Assembly (NCBI GenBank): GCA_002205965.3
Contig: NADL03000491.1
Location: forward strand, 124,001 to 188,000
Direction of reading: 5' to 3'
Length of the DNA: 64,000 bases
Origin: Kappaphycus alvarezii
Lineage: Eukaryota > Rhodophyta > Florideophyceae > Gigartinales > Solieriaceae
Position numbers and translations under genes: made by a program. Below are positions 45,488 to 55,400 of this stretch, in pieces; within the stretch, counting starts at the first letter, position 1; each line of letters opens with the position of its first letter. The notes below the pieces were generated by a model. That model made no database searches. It had not been told where the DNA came from and saw nothing but the letters and a program-made list of their open reading frames with translations.

Positions 45488-46019
45488 CACGCAGAAGAGG
45501 AGGCTAATATGGCGATATTTGCTGGATACAATAGGGCTTCAAAGGCACTTTGGGGTGAAAACCTCAACCTTTACGTCTTCGAGGGAGAGAAGCGCATTCA
45601 CAAAATGGTGGCCTGATGCCTGGAATACCTCTGAGTTTCCATCTTGATGAAAATGCGAAGACCACGTCCATATCGAAAGCGGCTCTACAGGGTCAGGTCC
45701 GTACTGTAGTACCCTTGGAAAAGCACAGGAAAACGCAAATCGCTTTTGCAATCAACCGAGTAACCAAGGCAGCCTGTGCATCCACAAATAGACTGTAAAA
45801 GCCCAGCGTAGAATCAGAACTGAGGTTCAGAGTAAAGAGGCAACAGTGTACCGTTCTCGCAGTCAGATCCTGCGAATACTGATGCCACAAAGTTACACCG
45901 AACTCAAGACAAACCAATTCCCACACTCTATCGAATCAGACGTCTCTAAATGAAAGTACAGTGCGCCTAAAAAACATAGAAACCCTACTATCTATTCGTC
46001 CATTGGACCATGAAATGTA
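45488..46019. other. Region downstream of KAS, no gene recognised
   Basis: Short overlapping frames on both strands with no motif. No clear AATAAA follows the KAS stop. Confidence 0.4.
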
Positions 46020-47715
46020 CAGTACTCAATTGAGTACAAATTTTTTTAACAACGGAAACACAAATTTCCAATAATTATTGCTTTGAAATCATGAAAAATG
46101 AATAAATTCTACTCAGTCGTAGCGGGCCAGCGTACAGTGAAACTATATTTCAAAGCAGAAATTCTTTGCTCTGTAAAAGGTCAATGAAGTCCATCAATGG
46201 TTGTTGAAAATGTAATCAATTGATGCCAAATGTGCTCAATTGAGTACGTTTGTCGAGTAGACACTACCCTTCCAGCAAGGGTATATTTTGAGCGGGTTTC
46301 AACAGAAACAGCCATACCTCCACTTACAATAGCTTATTTTAAAAGGAAAATATGCCTCTGGACTTGTAATGGTCTACTGAAGCCGTCTCCGGAGTGGTGG
46401 ACTGTGATAGGGAGCAGGGACCGTGCGAGAGCAAAAAAAGTAAACTCAGGGATGCATGTGGTAAAACAGATCAAAACAGCTTTATTTGGAGCAAAGAAAA
46501 AAGGCATTACCAAACCTCTTCCACGTACCTCGGACAGTAGTTCAGGTCTGCAAGGCAAGACTGATCAGCCACGCTTTCCTCGAAGCACAAAATACGTTCA
46601 GGACGTTAATCCCCCTCATCTCCAAGCGTCAAAAGTGCGGTATCGCAGTCTCTATCAGAGAGAGAAGGGCTGGAAGAGGGAGTGGTAGATCCAGGACTAG
46701 TCAACACTGTTCGATTCGTTTTCTTAGATTTCCTTTGCTCAGCGCTTTTCTTCCGTACTATAGCCTTACGTTTATTTTCCAACTCCTTGCGCTTCTCCAC
46801 TTCCTTGCGGCACTTCTCCCCAGCTGCTTTCTTACGAGCATTTATGACCTCTTAATACGTCAGTAAGACGGCCGACTGACCAAAATCGATGATCTTCCTG
46901 GTGGCGTGGGTAGGAGGAGCGGCCACACGGCTAAATACTTGACTGAATGCCTCATAAACAGCAGAGACGGCTTTTCTATCTTTCTGCAGAGCTGTGTTAA
47001 TTCGATCGTACACAACTGAAGAGGGCTGGCATGAAAATACTGATTCTTTAATTTCCTGTAATATACGCCGGTGCGAGGAAGGGGGTGCGACTGCACGGCG
47101 ATACACGTAAGTGCTGAACTACGCCAGAAAGCTGTAGTCCAGCGGCAACAGGTTGATATTTCGAAATGCGTCTCGTAAAGTATTATTCGTCAGCCCACGG
47201 TAGCCGGCCATTCCAAGAATGAGCTTCAAGTTCATGCTTGAAAAATTGAGCAAGCATTTCTGAGATGTCGAGTCCCTTGTCTTCCAAACTGTAGTTTGAA
47301 ATGCTTTTTTTATGCTGTTGTCACATGGCTGCAAGAAATGCGTGGTGTTCACGGGGAGCTGTACGACCTCAATGCTAGCCTTAGCGGCATTAGCAGGCAA
47401 TTCTCAACCACACTGGGACTTGTGCCCATCTAGCAGTAAAAGGATTGGTTTCCCTTCCGGGACAATACCGTTCGTGTGACGTCGGATGTGATCAATCACG
47501 AAGTATATAATCGACTACTCCATTCATCCGTTCTTGGTTCCTACTGTGAAACCATTTCCACCGAACCATCCGTCTTGCGTAAATCACAGCGGAATCCTAA
47601 CCTCGTCTTTCCAAATGTCCTCGATCAAAAGGCGGGACCAATTCTCCATCATATGCTCCCCCTCGAAAACAAGAAACGTAGGCAACACATCACCAGCTGC
47701 CGAAGCAATAACGAC
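46020..47715 (-). pseudogene. pogo/Tigger-like DDE transposase element
   Basis: Minus-strand frames from 47715 read VVIASAAGDVLPTFLVFEG, MMENWSRLLIEDIW, then GIVPEGKPILLLLDGHKSQC, a TGA, ASIEVVQLPVNTTHFLQPCD and NSIKKAFQTTVWKTRD. LLLLDGHKS (catalytic Asp) and THFLQPCD (the usual THxLQPLD) mark the DDE_1 family of pogo-like transposases. A charged basic tail follows at 46606-46800 (KRKELENKRKAIVRKKSAEQ). Stops and frameshifts are numerous. The end proposed at 46020 reads TA-CAGTACTCAATTGAGTAC, with CAGT after a TA target as in Tc1/pogo elements. The N-terminal half is cut off by Copia sequence at about 47716. Confidence 0.7.
46022..46247. repeat. Paired CTCAATTGAG palindromes
   Basis: GTACTCAATTGAGTAC at 46022-46037 is a perfect 16-bp palindrome; GTGCTCAATTGAGTAC at 46232-46247 differs by one base. 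Both lie at the proposed end of the pogo-like element and may be terminal and subterminal transposase-binding sites. Confidence 0.65.
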
Positions 47716-48691
47716 AGTTGTGAGATTAAGTGATTATATTGATGAGTTCGTTACTCGAATACAGAAGCAGTTCACAGTAAGAAAGGTCGTAAGAAGCAAA
47801 GTCTTCAACTTTAATGGTTGCAAGATCAAAATTGACGACTGGGGTAATATCAGCCTTTCCATGTGGCATTACCTTGAAAGACTCGGTCCTATCTCAATTA
47901 GCAGCACAAGAAGGAAAGAAGTCGACTCTTTGGTCACAGATGAAGAAAAACACCAATACAAATCGCTTGCGGGAATACTGCTTTACCTAGGAAATGGAAC
48001 GCTACCTCAGGCATCGTTTATTGTGTCAGTCATGCAGCAGAAAATTAACCGACTTTGCGTGAAACACCTCATTGATGCCAATAGCATGCTTCGAGAACTA
48101 CTGCGCCTTAAGCCCGTAGTAACATTTCGCGTACCATTCAAGCCAACATCAATACGGCTATGTACATTCACTGATGCTTCGCATAACACAGCAAAAGACT
48201 ACGGACAAACTGGAACGATAAGTGGTTTACGAATATTGAATGGAAATGGTGTTCAACTATTCCACCCTATCGACTGGACCAGCCACAAGCAGAAACGAGT
48301 AAGCTACTCGTCGTATGGTGCGGAAATCATCGCTGCAACAATAGGCGACGACAGGGGATACTATTACAGAATGGCTCTCCAGAATATATTCCCAAAATCA
48401 ACGATAAGACATGAACTCAACGTGGACAGCAGAGCTTTGTGGGATACCATCACAACGCTTCACACTGGATAGGATTACCGACTACAACCAACAGTGACTC
48501 GCATAAGGAACAGCTTTGAGCCACGGGAACTCGACATGGTCAGATGGATCCCTGGGACGGAAAATATCGCAGACGCATTAAAAAAACGCAACCTTGAGCT
48601 TTATCAGAAATTGAACGAATTGTGTGCAAACGGCTTGATGAACGTCAAGATTGATGATGAATACTCAGTCGATAGCGAGACGTGGACATGA
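47716..48691 (+). pseudogene. Copia RT end and RNase H (5'-truncated)
   Basis: In one frame: LSDYIDEFVTRIQKQFTVRK, FNGCKIKIDDWGNISLSMWH, EEKHQYKSLAGILLYLGNGT, LPQASFIVSVMQQKI, CTFTDASHN, VSYSSYGAEIIAATIGDDRG, LNVDSRALWDTITTLHTG, a TAG at 48470, then DMVRWIPGTENIADALKKRN. FTDASHN, SSYGAEI and VDSRALWDTI are the RNase H acidic positions of Copia, and IPGTENIADALTK its end. Only one stop interrupts it, so it is fairly young. The 5' part is replaced at 47716 by the pogo-like element. It reads directly into a polypurine tract and LTR. Confidence 0.8.
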
Positions 48692-48728
48692 TTTACTTAA
48701 AGTCGAACTGAATAACATATCAATCCGA

Positions 48729-48738
48729 CTTGGGGGAG
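48729..48738 (+). promoter_or_regulatory. Copia polypurine tract
   Basis: CTTGGGGGAG immediately precedes the LTR start TGTGGCATATAC, the position of the plus-strand primer in Copia elements. Confidence 0.7.
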
Positions 48739-49450
48739 TGTGGCATATACATCATTTGCACGAATGAGTACAGCACAAGTGTGACATCACTGTGCACATG
48801 ATTACAGCTCTTACAGCAAAAGAGTAACACTTGGTACATGCAATGAGAGTACTGTAGCTCCAGTGATAACCTCCGTATCACCAGCGACACAGTAATGAAC
48901 GCAATCATTATTTATGCTTAGGTACTTGCCGCGCAATACCTTAAGATCATGCAACAATCAACATAAGTATTGCAGCGCAATACTTAAAGATCAACAACCT
49001 TCCGCTTTGGTGTCTGCAGCGTAACACCAAATGGGTCGAAAGACCACCTGCACCAATGTTGCAGCGCAATACTTGGAATTGGTCAAAGCGACCCTAAACA
49101 ACGGTATTTGCAGCGCAATACCAAAGGGTCGAGAAGCCATATGCTTCGGTACAGTCTGCGACTGGCACTCCCATGTATGTACTGCAGCGCAATACATAAA
49201 GGTCAGCGACCTTCAGCACCCCCATTAACACAGTCAGTGACTGTAAGCAGATGGATATTACTTCAGATTACAAGCTTCTGCAAACGGACGCTTAGCAAAA
49301 AAAGCTGCATGAAATGAGCATATCCAAAGTCTACTTAAGCAGCACCTCATGATGAAATAAAGGAGCATAGGGGGCCAACCCGGGCATCGTTTTTGTGCCT
49401 GCCTTGTGTTCTTGTAGAGATTAGGATCATCCTGTGTATGAGGTACCACA
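48739..49450 (+). mobile_element. Copia LTR shared by two internal regions
   Basis: 712 bp, beginning TGTGGCATATAC and ending GAGGTACCACA, so the termini TGTGG/CCACA are inverted repeats. On its left are RNase H and a polypurine tract (it is a 3' LTR for that element); on its right are a primer-binding site and gag (it is a 5' LTR for the next). It contains an irregular array of GCAGCGCAATAC units. Confidence 0.8.
48928..49195 (+). repeat. GCAGCGCAATAC array inside the Copia LTR
   Basis: GC(A/C)GCGCAATAC or close variants start at about 48928, 48972, 49016, 49061, 49110 and 49184, spaced 44, 44, 45, 49 and 74 bp. Several are followed within about 15 bp by GGTC or GATC. The position inside an LTR suggests promoter or enhancer repeats. 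Confidence 0.75.
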
Positions 49451-49451
49451 T

Positions 49452-49464
49452 TGGTGGAAACCAG
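49452..49464 (+). promoter_or_regulatory. Copia primer-binding site
   Basis: TGGTGGAAACCAG starts one base after the LTR end. TGG fits pairing with a tRNA CCA end. The ATG of the gag frame follows without any leader, which is unusual. Confidence 0.6.
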
Positions 49465-50352
49465 ATGAATGTATCAGTTTTGGGCCCAGATGGTCCTGAG
49501 AATCCAAGCAACATATTCGACGCTCCGAGGTTGACTACTAAGACCGACAAATATCAATATAGGAGGGATGTCAGAATGTGGGTTCGCCGAATCAAAACGT
49601 TCGCAACCGGTGGAGACAATCGTGCGAGAGGAATCGCGTGCGGTTTTGGTTACGCTCTTTTAACTGCAATGGATAACACATTTCGCAAGGTAATCGAATT
49701 CGCGGAGGAGTCTGGCCAGATAGCCTTGGGTAAAGAAGATGGGCAGCAATTCACCGATGCAGAACAAAAGCACTGCATTGACCTCATCCTGAATCTAGTC
49801 GCAAAAGATTCCCCAATAGATAATGTGAGGAGACTTGTATCAATGAGTAAATCGGTGTATAACTGCAGAAGCCGAAAAGGAGAAACGTATGGTTCATTTG
49901 CTGACCGATTTTTGGGACTGGCGAAGAGCTATCTCAACCAATGCAAATATCACGAGATGAACAACGATAATCAGACATTCGCTATGGTTCTCCTAGAGAA
50001 CGCCGAGTTAGACGACTCACTTTTCAATAATATAGTCAGCATCCTGGTGTTTAAGGCCGAGAAAACAACTAACAGGGTACTGACTACCTAAAATGTATCC
50101 TTGTGCACATATGAGGGTATCAGAGACTGCCGTGAATCAGTCAAAGAATTGCTAGAAAAAGTTGTGGGGATTGAAGGAGCTGAAAGGTATGTAAGCGAAG
50201 CTGTGACAAAAACTGCTAAACTATATGACCTAATATCTGCTATCAAAAGCAGACATGATCTTTTTACATACGGGGATAAAAGAAACCCCTGCAGTGTCAG
50301 TCTTGAGGAAGCAGTAGAAGCTTTGAAAGACATCCGGAGTAGTTCTAAATAG
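49465..50352 (+). pseudogene. Copia gag (one in-frame stop)
   Basis: The frame from MNVSVLGPDGPENPSNIF runs RRDVRMWVRRIKTFATGGDN, AFAEE-like helices, EQKHCIDLILNLVAKDSPID and GETYGSFADRFLGLAKSYL. A TAA at 50089 interrupts it and the same frame then continues with CRESVKELLEKVVGIEGAER, VTKTAKLYDLISAIKSRHDL to a stop at 50350. It looks like the helical capsid region of a Copia Gag. A decayed zinc knuckle, CMPCGLKGHWAGD with the last Cys changed to Asp, follows at about 50540-50575. Confidence 0.65.
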
Positions 50353-50759
50353 AATAATGACCCGTATCTCGCGGCTGCAATATTGTTGACTCAGCCGACC
50401 GTTATATACAGCCAAAGGCGGTGGGATAATTAATGACTAAAACAGGGTTTCATGGAGGCCATATTGGCATGAAGCATATTCGTCCTCCATCTCCTCAATA
50501 CATATCTCCGGGTACGGGCCGAAAGAAGAATTCCAAATGTATGCCATGCGGACTTAAAGGTCATTGGGCCGGAGATATAGATTTCCTGGGAGAGAAGGGA
50601 ATGATTTTGTACGACGTGGACAGAAGCGTTCCAATGGCCCCTTCAAACGTCATGCACCAGATGAAAAAAGAGGGAAGATAGTCACGTTCAATGAAAAATC
50701 AAGTAGCAAACGATTCAAGAAAAATAACCCTCACAACGGGGACAGGACCAGCGACAGAG

Positions 50760-52452
50760 ATTGTTTTTTTGGGGAATAGGATCTGCAGAGCTCCGCGCAG
50801 ATCCTAACCCAATATTCGATCCAGGAGCCCCTACATCCACTGGTGGAATAAGAGAAGCCGCGTTGTTATGTAATGCATTGGGATCAACCTTGAACTCTCT
50901 TCTCCTCGAGCAAATTACATGCATTGTTGGTGTGACCAATGCCGAGACCCCAAACGATCGTGTGTTCATGGAGAGTCACAGTGCCTGACAAGGCGGGTAG
51001 CCCCACTGCTATTACGTTTGATCTTGTCCAAGGTAGCTCACCACTCATAGTAGGTCTCGATGTTGCCCGATATGCTAACTCAGTCAACCTAACGGATGCA
51101 CCATACTTAGAGGTCAACGGACCGCAAGACAAGAGTCCTACTAGGATCGACACTTATATTAACAGTGAGAGTAATTCGAATCCCGAAAGTATACGCATGA
51201 GACTCGAGATTGCGCCTAGACGCAAGACACTGGTAAGCTCCTTGATTTCAAAACACCTGAAGGATAATGTACAACTCGCTAGGCGTAACTTTGCGAAGAG
51301 AGTACACCGTTACACACACGCTCACCCAGATCAAATGAAACAATTATGCAAACAGGCAGGCATACTTGATAAGAGGCTGGAAGAAGATATTGACAAAGTG
51401 GCAGCGACCTGTGAGATTTGCTCTAGCACAGGGTTCCCACTCCCCACGTAGAAAATCTCACTAACCCATGTTAACCAAGCCTTCAACCAAGAGGTGCAAG
51501 TGGACTTCATGTTTCCCTACATTCATGGACAGAAGCATACCACAATTGTCTTTACAGATGCCGGTACTGGTTACACGGATTGTTCAATCACCACGCAAAG
51601 GAACATTGAAAACGTTATCGAGAAACTGGAATCACTTTGGGTATACAGACATGGATCACCAGCTGCAGTGTCCGCTGAAGATGAATACAACCGGAGGCCT
51701 TTCATTGCTTACCTCAAATCACACAATATACTCTTCAAACCTCGTCCCACTCGCCGGCATAACAAGACCGGAATTGTCGAGCGGAAGATCCAAACAATCA
51801 AACAGATAACATCCCGCCTCAATCACGAGATACAATCAGCTACAACGGAAACCATCTTGTCAAGAGCTACGTTCCTCTCAAATTTATTCTCTGGATCTTC
51901 CGTTCTGAGCTCCTTTGAGCTAGTATGTGGGTACCAACCCTCAATACTCACAATACCGGCAGGCATGGTACCTGCGGCACTGCTTGTGGTGCACGAAGAA
52001 CAGGCTGCTACACGTGCCTTACAGAAACTCCTACGGTCTCGATCACCCAACATCCCAAACAAAGCATTGTTCCGGCCAGGCCAAAAGGTTTGGGTCTGGT
52101 ATGCATCCACAAAAAATAGTGAGGATGACCATTGGGTCGCTGCACAAGTGGTCAAGGCATATCCACACTATTTAGAGGTACGCTGGATTGTTAATGGAAT
52201 ACTGACACGTGGCCCCACCATGAAACCGGCTTACGAGGATATTAGAATCGCATCTCAGTCAGATCTCTCCCGGGAACTGTTATCGTGTTCACTTGAAAGT
52301 GAGTTGGGATATGAAATCCCACCTCAGAAGCGTTCATACCTCGGCAAGATACATGATGAGAATGATGTCAAATCAGGCACACGTGACATAGGGTCTCATG
52401 CAGAGAGCCTGAGGGGCCCTCCATCTGAGTTCAAAGAACTGAGCAGTATCAC
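50760..52452 (+). pseudogene. Copia protease-integrase (few stops)
   Basis: A protease-like stretch reads AITFDLVQGSSPLIVGLDVA. The integrase zinc motif lies in HRYTHAHPDQMKQLCKQAGI ... ATCEICSSTG (His, His, Cys, Cys). After a TAG near 51449 the same frame continues with the core: QVDFMFPYIHG, IVFTDAGTGYTDCS, PAAVSAEDEY, FKPRPTRRHNKTGIVERK, with acidic residues at the expected places. The C-terminal part has GYQPSILTIPAGMVPAALLV and QKVWVWYASTKN. Coding sequence stops at 52452 where a Gypsy LTR begins; RT resumes at 59921. Confidence 0.75.
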
Positions 52453-53172
52453 TGATAGGGGTAAATCGTCGGGAGAAGAGATACTTAGAACCAACTACCC
52501 CAAGACGGAGGTGTTGCGAGCGACAAAAGTGCTACCGTGGTATAGTTGAACAAATAAAAAGGAGTGTATATGGGAGAGAGTTGAGAGGGCTACAAGCAAG
52601 TATAAAAGGGGCAGGGTCTACCACTGATGCTCTGCGACCAGCTTAGGAAAAAGTTTTCTAGGGTCTGAAGTTGACTCTCAACTTCCTACTACTCGGAGCT
52701 TGACCTGAAGTTGTCTGCCAACTTGCTTGACCTCTCAAGGAGGAAGCACTTTACTCAGCTTATATAGACCTTTCGGCTAATCCTAAAGTCTCAATCAAAC
52801 ATACTAAATACCATAAAACGCATTCACGGGAATCGTGTGAACCAGAGAGACCATTAGAAGATATTTCCTCAAGGTAAATATCTAGGTGCCATACCCATGC
52901 CAGCCACCCATCGGCCAGGGGTGGGAATTGATGTGGCCATTATATAGACCTTTCAGAGTCACTCGTAGTATCACCCACAACCTAGAACTGTACTGACATC
53001 CACTATGACAGCGTGTCCTAAAATAAAAAATCAACCGATGAATTTGCCACACTCACCCAAATTAAAAATATCTTGCAAATTCAAAAACTGTAAAAATATC
53101 TTCCCAGTTCCAATACTGTATACAATTATGGTCCTCATCTAAATTTTTTCGTGTGCGAATTTGCGCACATCA
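52453..53172 (-). mobile_element. 3' LTR of the young Gypsy
   Basis: 720 bp, TGATAGGGG...GCGCACATCA on the plus strand. It matches 59202-59920 throughout by eye except for one C (GACCTTTC against GACTTTC near 52769). In element sense a TATATAAG box lies at 52759-52766. A purine-rich GAGCGGGAGGGCG at the internal edge (53173-53185, minus) fits the polypurine tract. Confidence 0.9.
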
Positions 53173-53205
53173 CGCCCTCCCGCTCAAGACGAACGTCCCG
53201 GCTCG

Positions 53206-54265
53206 TCACTGCTCTTGTTGTTCTTGTGGGAGTTCTATCCATTCATCAGGGAGAGTATAGGGTTCACTATAAGGATATGGTAGTAGCTCATTTCCAATAT
53301 GATGAGAGAGTGTGTACCGTGCGATGACCGGCTCATCTCCTTGGTCAAGAGTTTCGTAGATTCGGCGTATGGTTTCATAGTGTTCTCTAATGAGCTCCTC
53401 CCGTTTCACTTCTCCAAACCTTCCAAATGTGAGGTAATAAACGTAGTATGCAAACTTTTCTGGCAACGGGTCCAGAAACGGGTATCTGAAGGAGAAAAAA
53501 ACTCGCAACATAAGGACTGAGTCCTCACGAGTAAGGTGCGCCCCGTGAATGGTCTGGAAGCACATGCAAATACTAATTGCAAAAAAGGAAATTACTTCTG
53601 CTTCTCGTGGGTCCTCTGTCATTTCGCGAAGCCAACGTCTAATTGGTAGCCGTCCAATAATTAAGGATGCATAGTTTCCCCCTGGGAGACTAGGCGGTGT
53701 TTGAGGCGATCTTCTTGGCGATCTTCCTCGCTGCTCCCGACGCCTTGCCCTCTTCGATGATCCGCCCCGATCACTTGATGGTCCAGCTCGTATCATCATC
53801 ACGGCCTCGGGAGGATCCTGGTCTTCGGCTGAGGTTGTGTTTCTGAGCGGAGCAACGTAAGGTTCCCATAGAGGATATGGGACCAGTCGATATTCCATAT
53901 CAGGGGGCAAGCTGTAACCTCTCAGTCGCACATCTTGGTTGTTCTTAGAAATACGTAAACTGGACGGATAATGTTCAGATATGTTTGCGACAAGTCTCCG
54001 ATAGCTACCATTCCATACCTTCCTATAGAGTAATGATATATGACTTCCACAAACTCTGGACCTGCTTCCGTGAACCTTCCGTTTTGGAATGAGAATAGAA
54101 TCTGATCAATAGTCGGAAATCTTCTTGAGGTAGCAATGGTCCGTTCAACGTACGAAAACATAGGCATATATTAATGTAGAAATGGATGATTACGTGGAGT
54201 TCGTAGTAGTCACGCGTAATCGAGATGATCCATTCCCAGGCCCTTTTTCCTCCCATAGGAATCAT
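53206..54265 (-). pseudogene. Gypsy ORF3: two tandem copies of an unrecognised domain
   Basis: The last coding region before the 3' LTR. Module A (first, about 53830-54265) contains YINICLCFRTLNGPLLPQED, FVEVIYHYSIGRYG, YLNIIRPVYVFL and SLPPDMEYRLVPYPLWEPYV. Module B (53206 to about 53690) contains FAISICMCFQTIHGAHLTRE, FAYYVYYLTFGRFGEV, HYETIRRIYETL and TLSHHIGNELLPYPYSEPYT. The blocks match in order and spacing, so the domain is duplicated. An Arg/Ser/Pro-rich linker joins them (GGSSKRARRREQRGRSPRRS). There is no signal peptide or convincing membrane span, so it does not look like an envelope protein. Frameshifts lie within module A. A second genomic copy is at 63.53-64.0 kb. Confidence 0.7.
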
Positions 54266-55400
54266 TCTATAGTTAAAGATGAGTATGCCCGTGGTTGCGC
54301 ATAGTCCTGTGTGAGAAGGAATTCTTCAGGCCTCTGATGGTAAGGGACTAGACGACGTGCATGGATGGCCCTCCTTGATCTCTTCCCTGAGCTTGAACAT
54401 AGCTTATAGTGCGGGTGTCTTTCCTCCGTGACGATGCAAGGGTTCGAGTACTTTGTTTGGAAGGCCGGCCACTTCACAGCCTGCTGCATTGCTTTTCCAT
54501 GTACTACAAGTACTTTAGAGCCGACTGGAAAGTTTGGACTGGAGGCTCTTCATCTTATTTCTTGTCTGTGTTAGCGCGCGGTGTGATCTCCAGCCTTCAG
54601 TGGCCAGTAGTTCGACTTCTCTACTCTCTTCATCGATAATATTTGTTTCCATGTCTCTCTGTAACATTCTAGGAGCCTTCCGTACATTAGCTCGAATGGT
54701 GACCGTCCGCTTCTTCCTCTTCTTCGACGATAGCCGTATAACACTTTTGGTAAGGCATCTTCCCACTGGATTTCATTCTCGACATAGTTTTCGATATTGC
54801 TCGTTTGATGGTTCCAACCATCCTCTCCGCTTTACCGTTTGACATAGGAGCGTATGCGAGAACTGTCTTCAGCTGAATCCTTCTCTTCCAAGAAACGAAG
54901 CAGTGAAGTTGCAGTAAAACAAAGGGCGTTATCTGAGATGATCCTTTTTGGAAGACCAAACGGTTCAATTATTTCTTTTTCGATGAATCTCAGGACCACT
55001 CAGCATTGGCCTCCTCAACTGCAACTGCTATTGGCCATCCAGTAAGATGTTCCACCCCTATAAGGAGTATTTGTTTCCGGAAGAGGTTTCCTTGAATGGG
55101 CCGGCAAAGTCAATTGAGAAGGTTTCAAAGAGACGGAAACTGGAAAGCCTAGAGTTGTCTTATACTTTCGTATTGGCGTGAATTTTTGACAGTTGTCGCA
55201 GCTTTTCACGAAGTTATAGACGTCCTTATGGATACTGGGCCACCAGAATCTCTCAGTAACGAATTTCTTGGTTGTTTCGAGATCCCAATGCCCTAACTCA
55301 TCATGAAAAGTCCTCAAGATCTTCATTCTTTCTTTCAAAGGGGCCACTAGTCGAGGACCGGCTTTCGTGTGTCGGAAGAGTTTCCCATTCCATAGTGTAA
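54262..55400 (-). pseudogene. Gypsy integrase (frameshifted)
   Basis: The zinc-binding part is in the frame ending at 55015: TFHDELGHWDLETTKKF and SCDNCQKFTPIRKYK (His, His, Cys, Cys). Core blocks lie in other frames: FSIDFAGPFKETSSGNKYS, then YAPMSNGKAERMVGTIKRAI with the catalytic Glu (54687-54968), and FELMYGR-like text. The C-terminal frame 54262-54489 has VKWPAFQTKY, HPHYKLCSSSGKRSRRAIHA and RRLVPYHQRP, typical of the tail of such integrases. At least two single-base shifts separate these. Confidence 0.75.

Noticed and set aside
48928..49195. CRISPR-like array
   Set aside because: The repeated core is only 12 bp, spacing is uneven, it lies inside an LTR with clear termini, and the genome is eukaryotic.
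50101..50352. A separate small gene after the Copia gag stop
   Set aside because: It is in the same frame as gag and continues its helical pattern, so it is gag read past a stop codon.
49465..52452. A variant genetic code, because several element ORFs are broken by single TAG or TAA codons
   Set aside because: The host genes use TAG (ligase) and TGA (KAS) as normal stops and have no internal ones. The elements also have TGA stops and frameshifts, as expected of decay.
53206..54265. Envelope-like third ORF in the Gypsy element
   Set aside because: There is no signal peptide, no clear membrane-spanning segment and no cleavage-site pattern. The two hydrophobic stretches are short parts of a repeated soluble-looking module.
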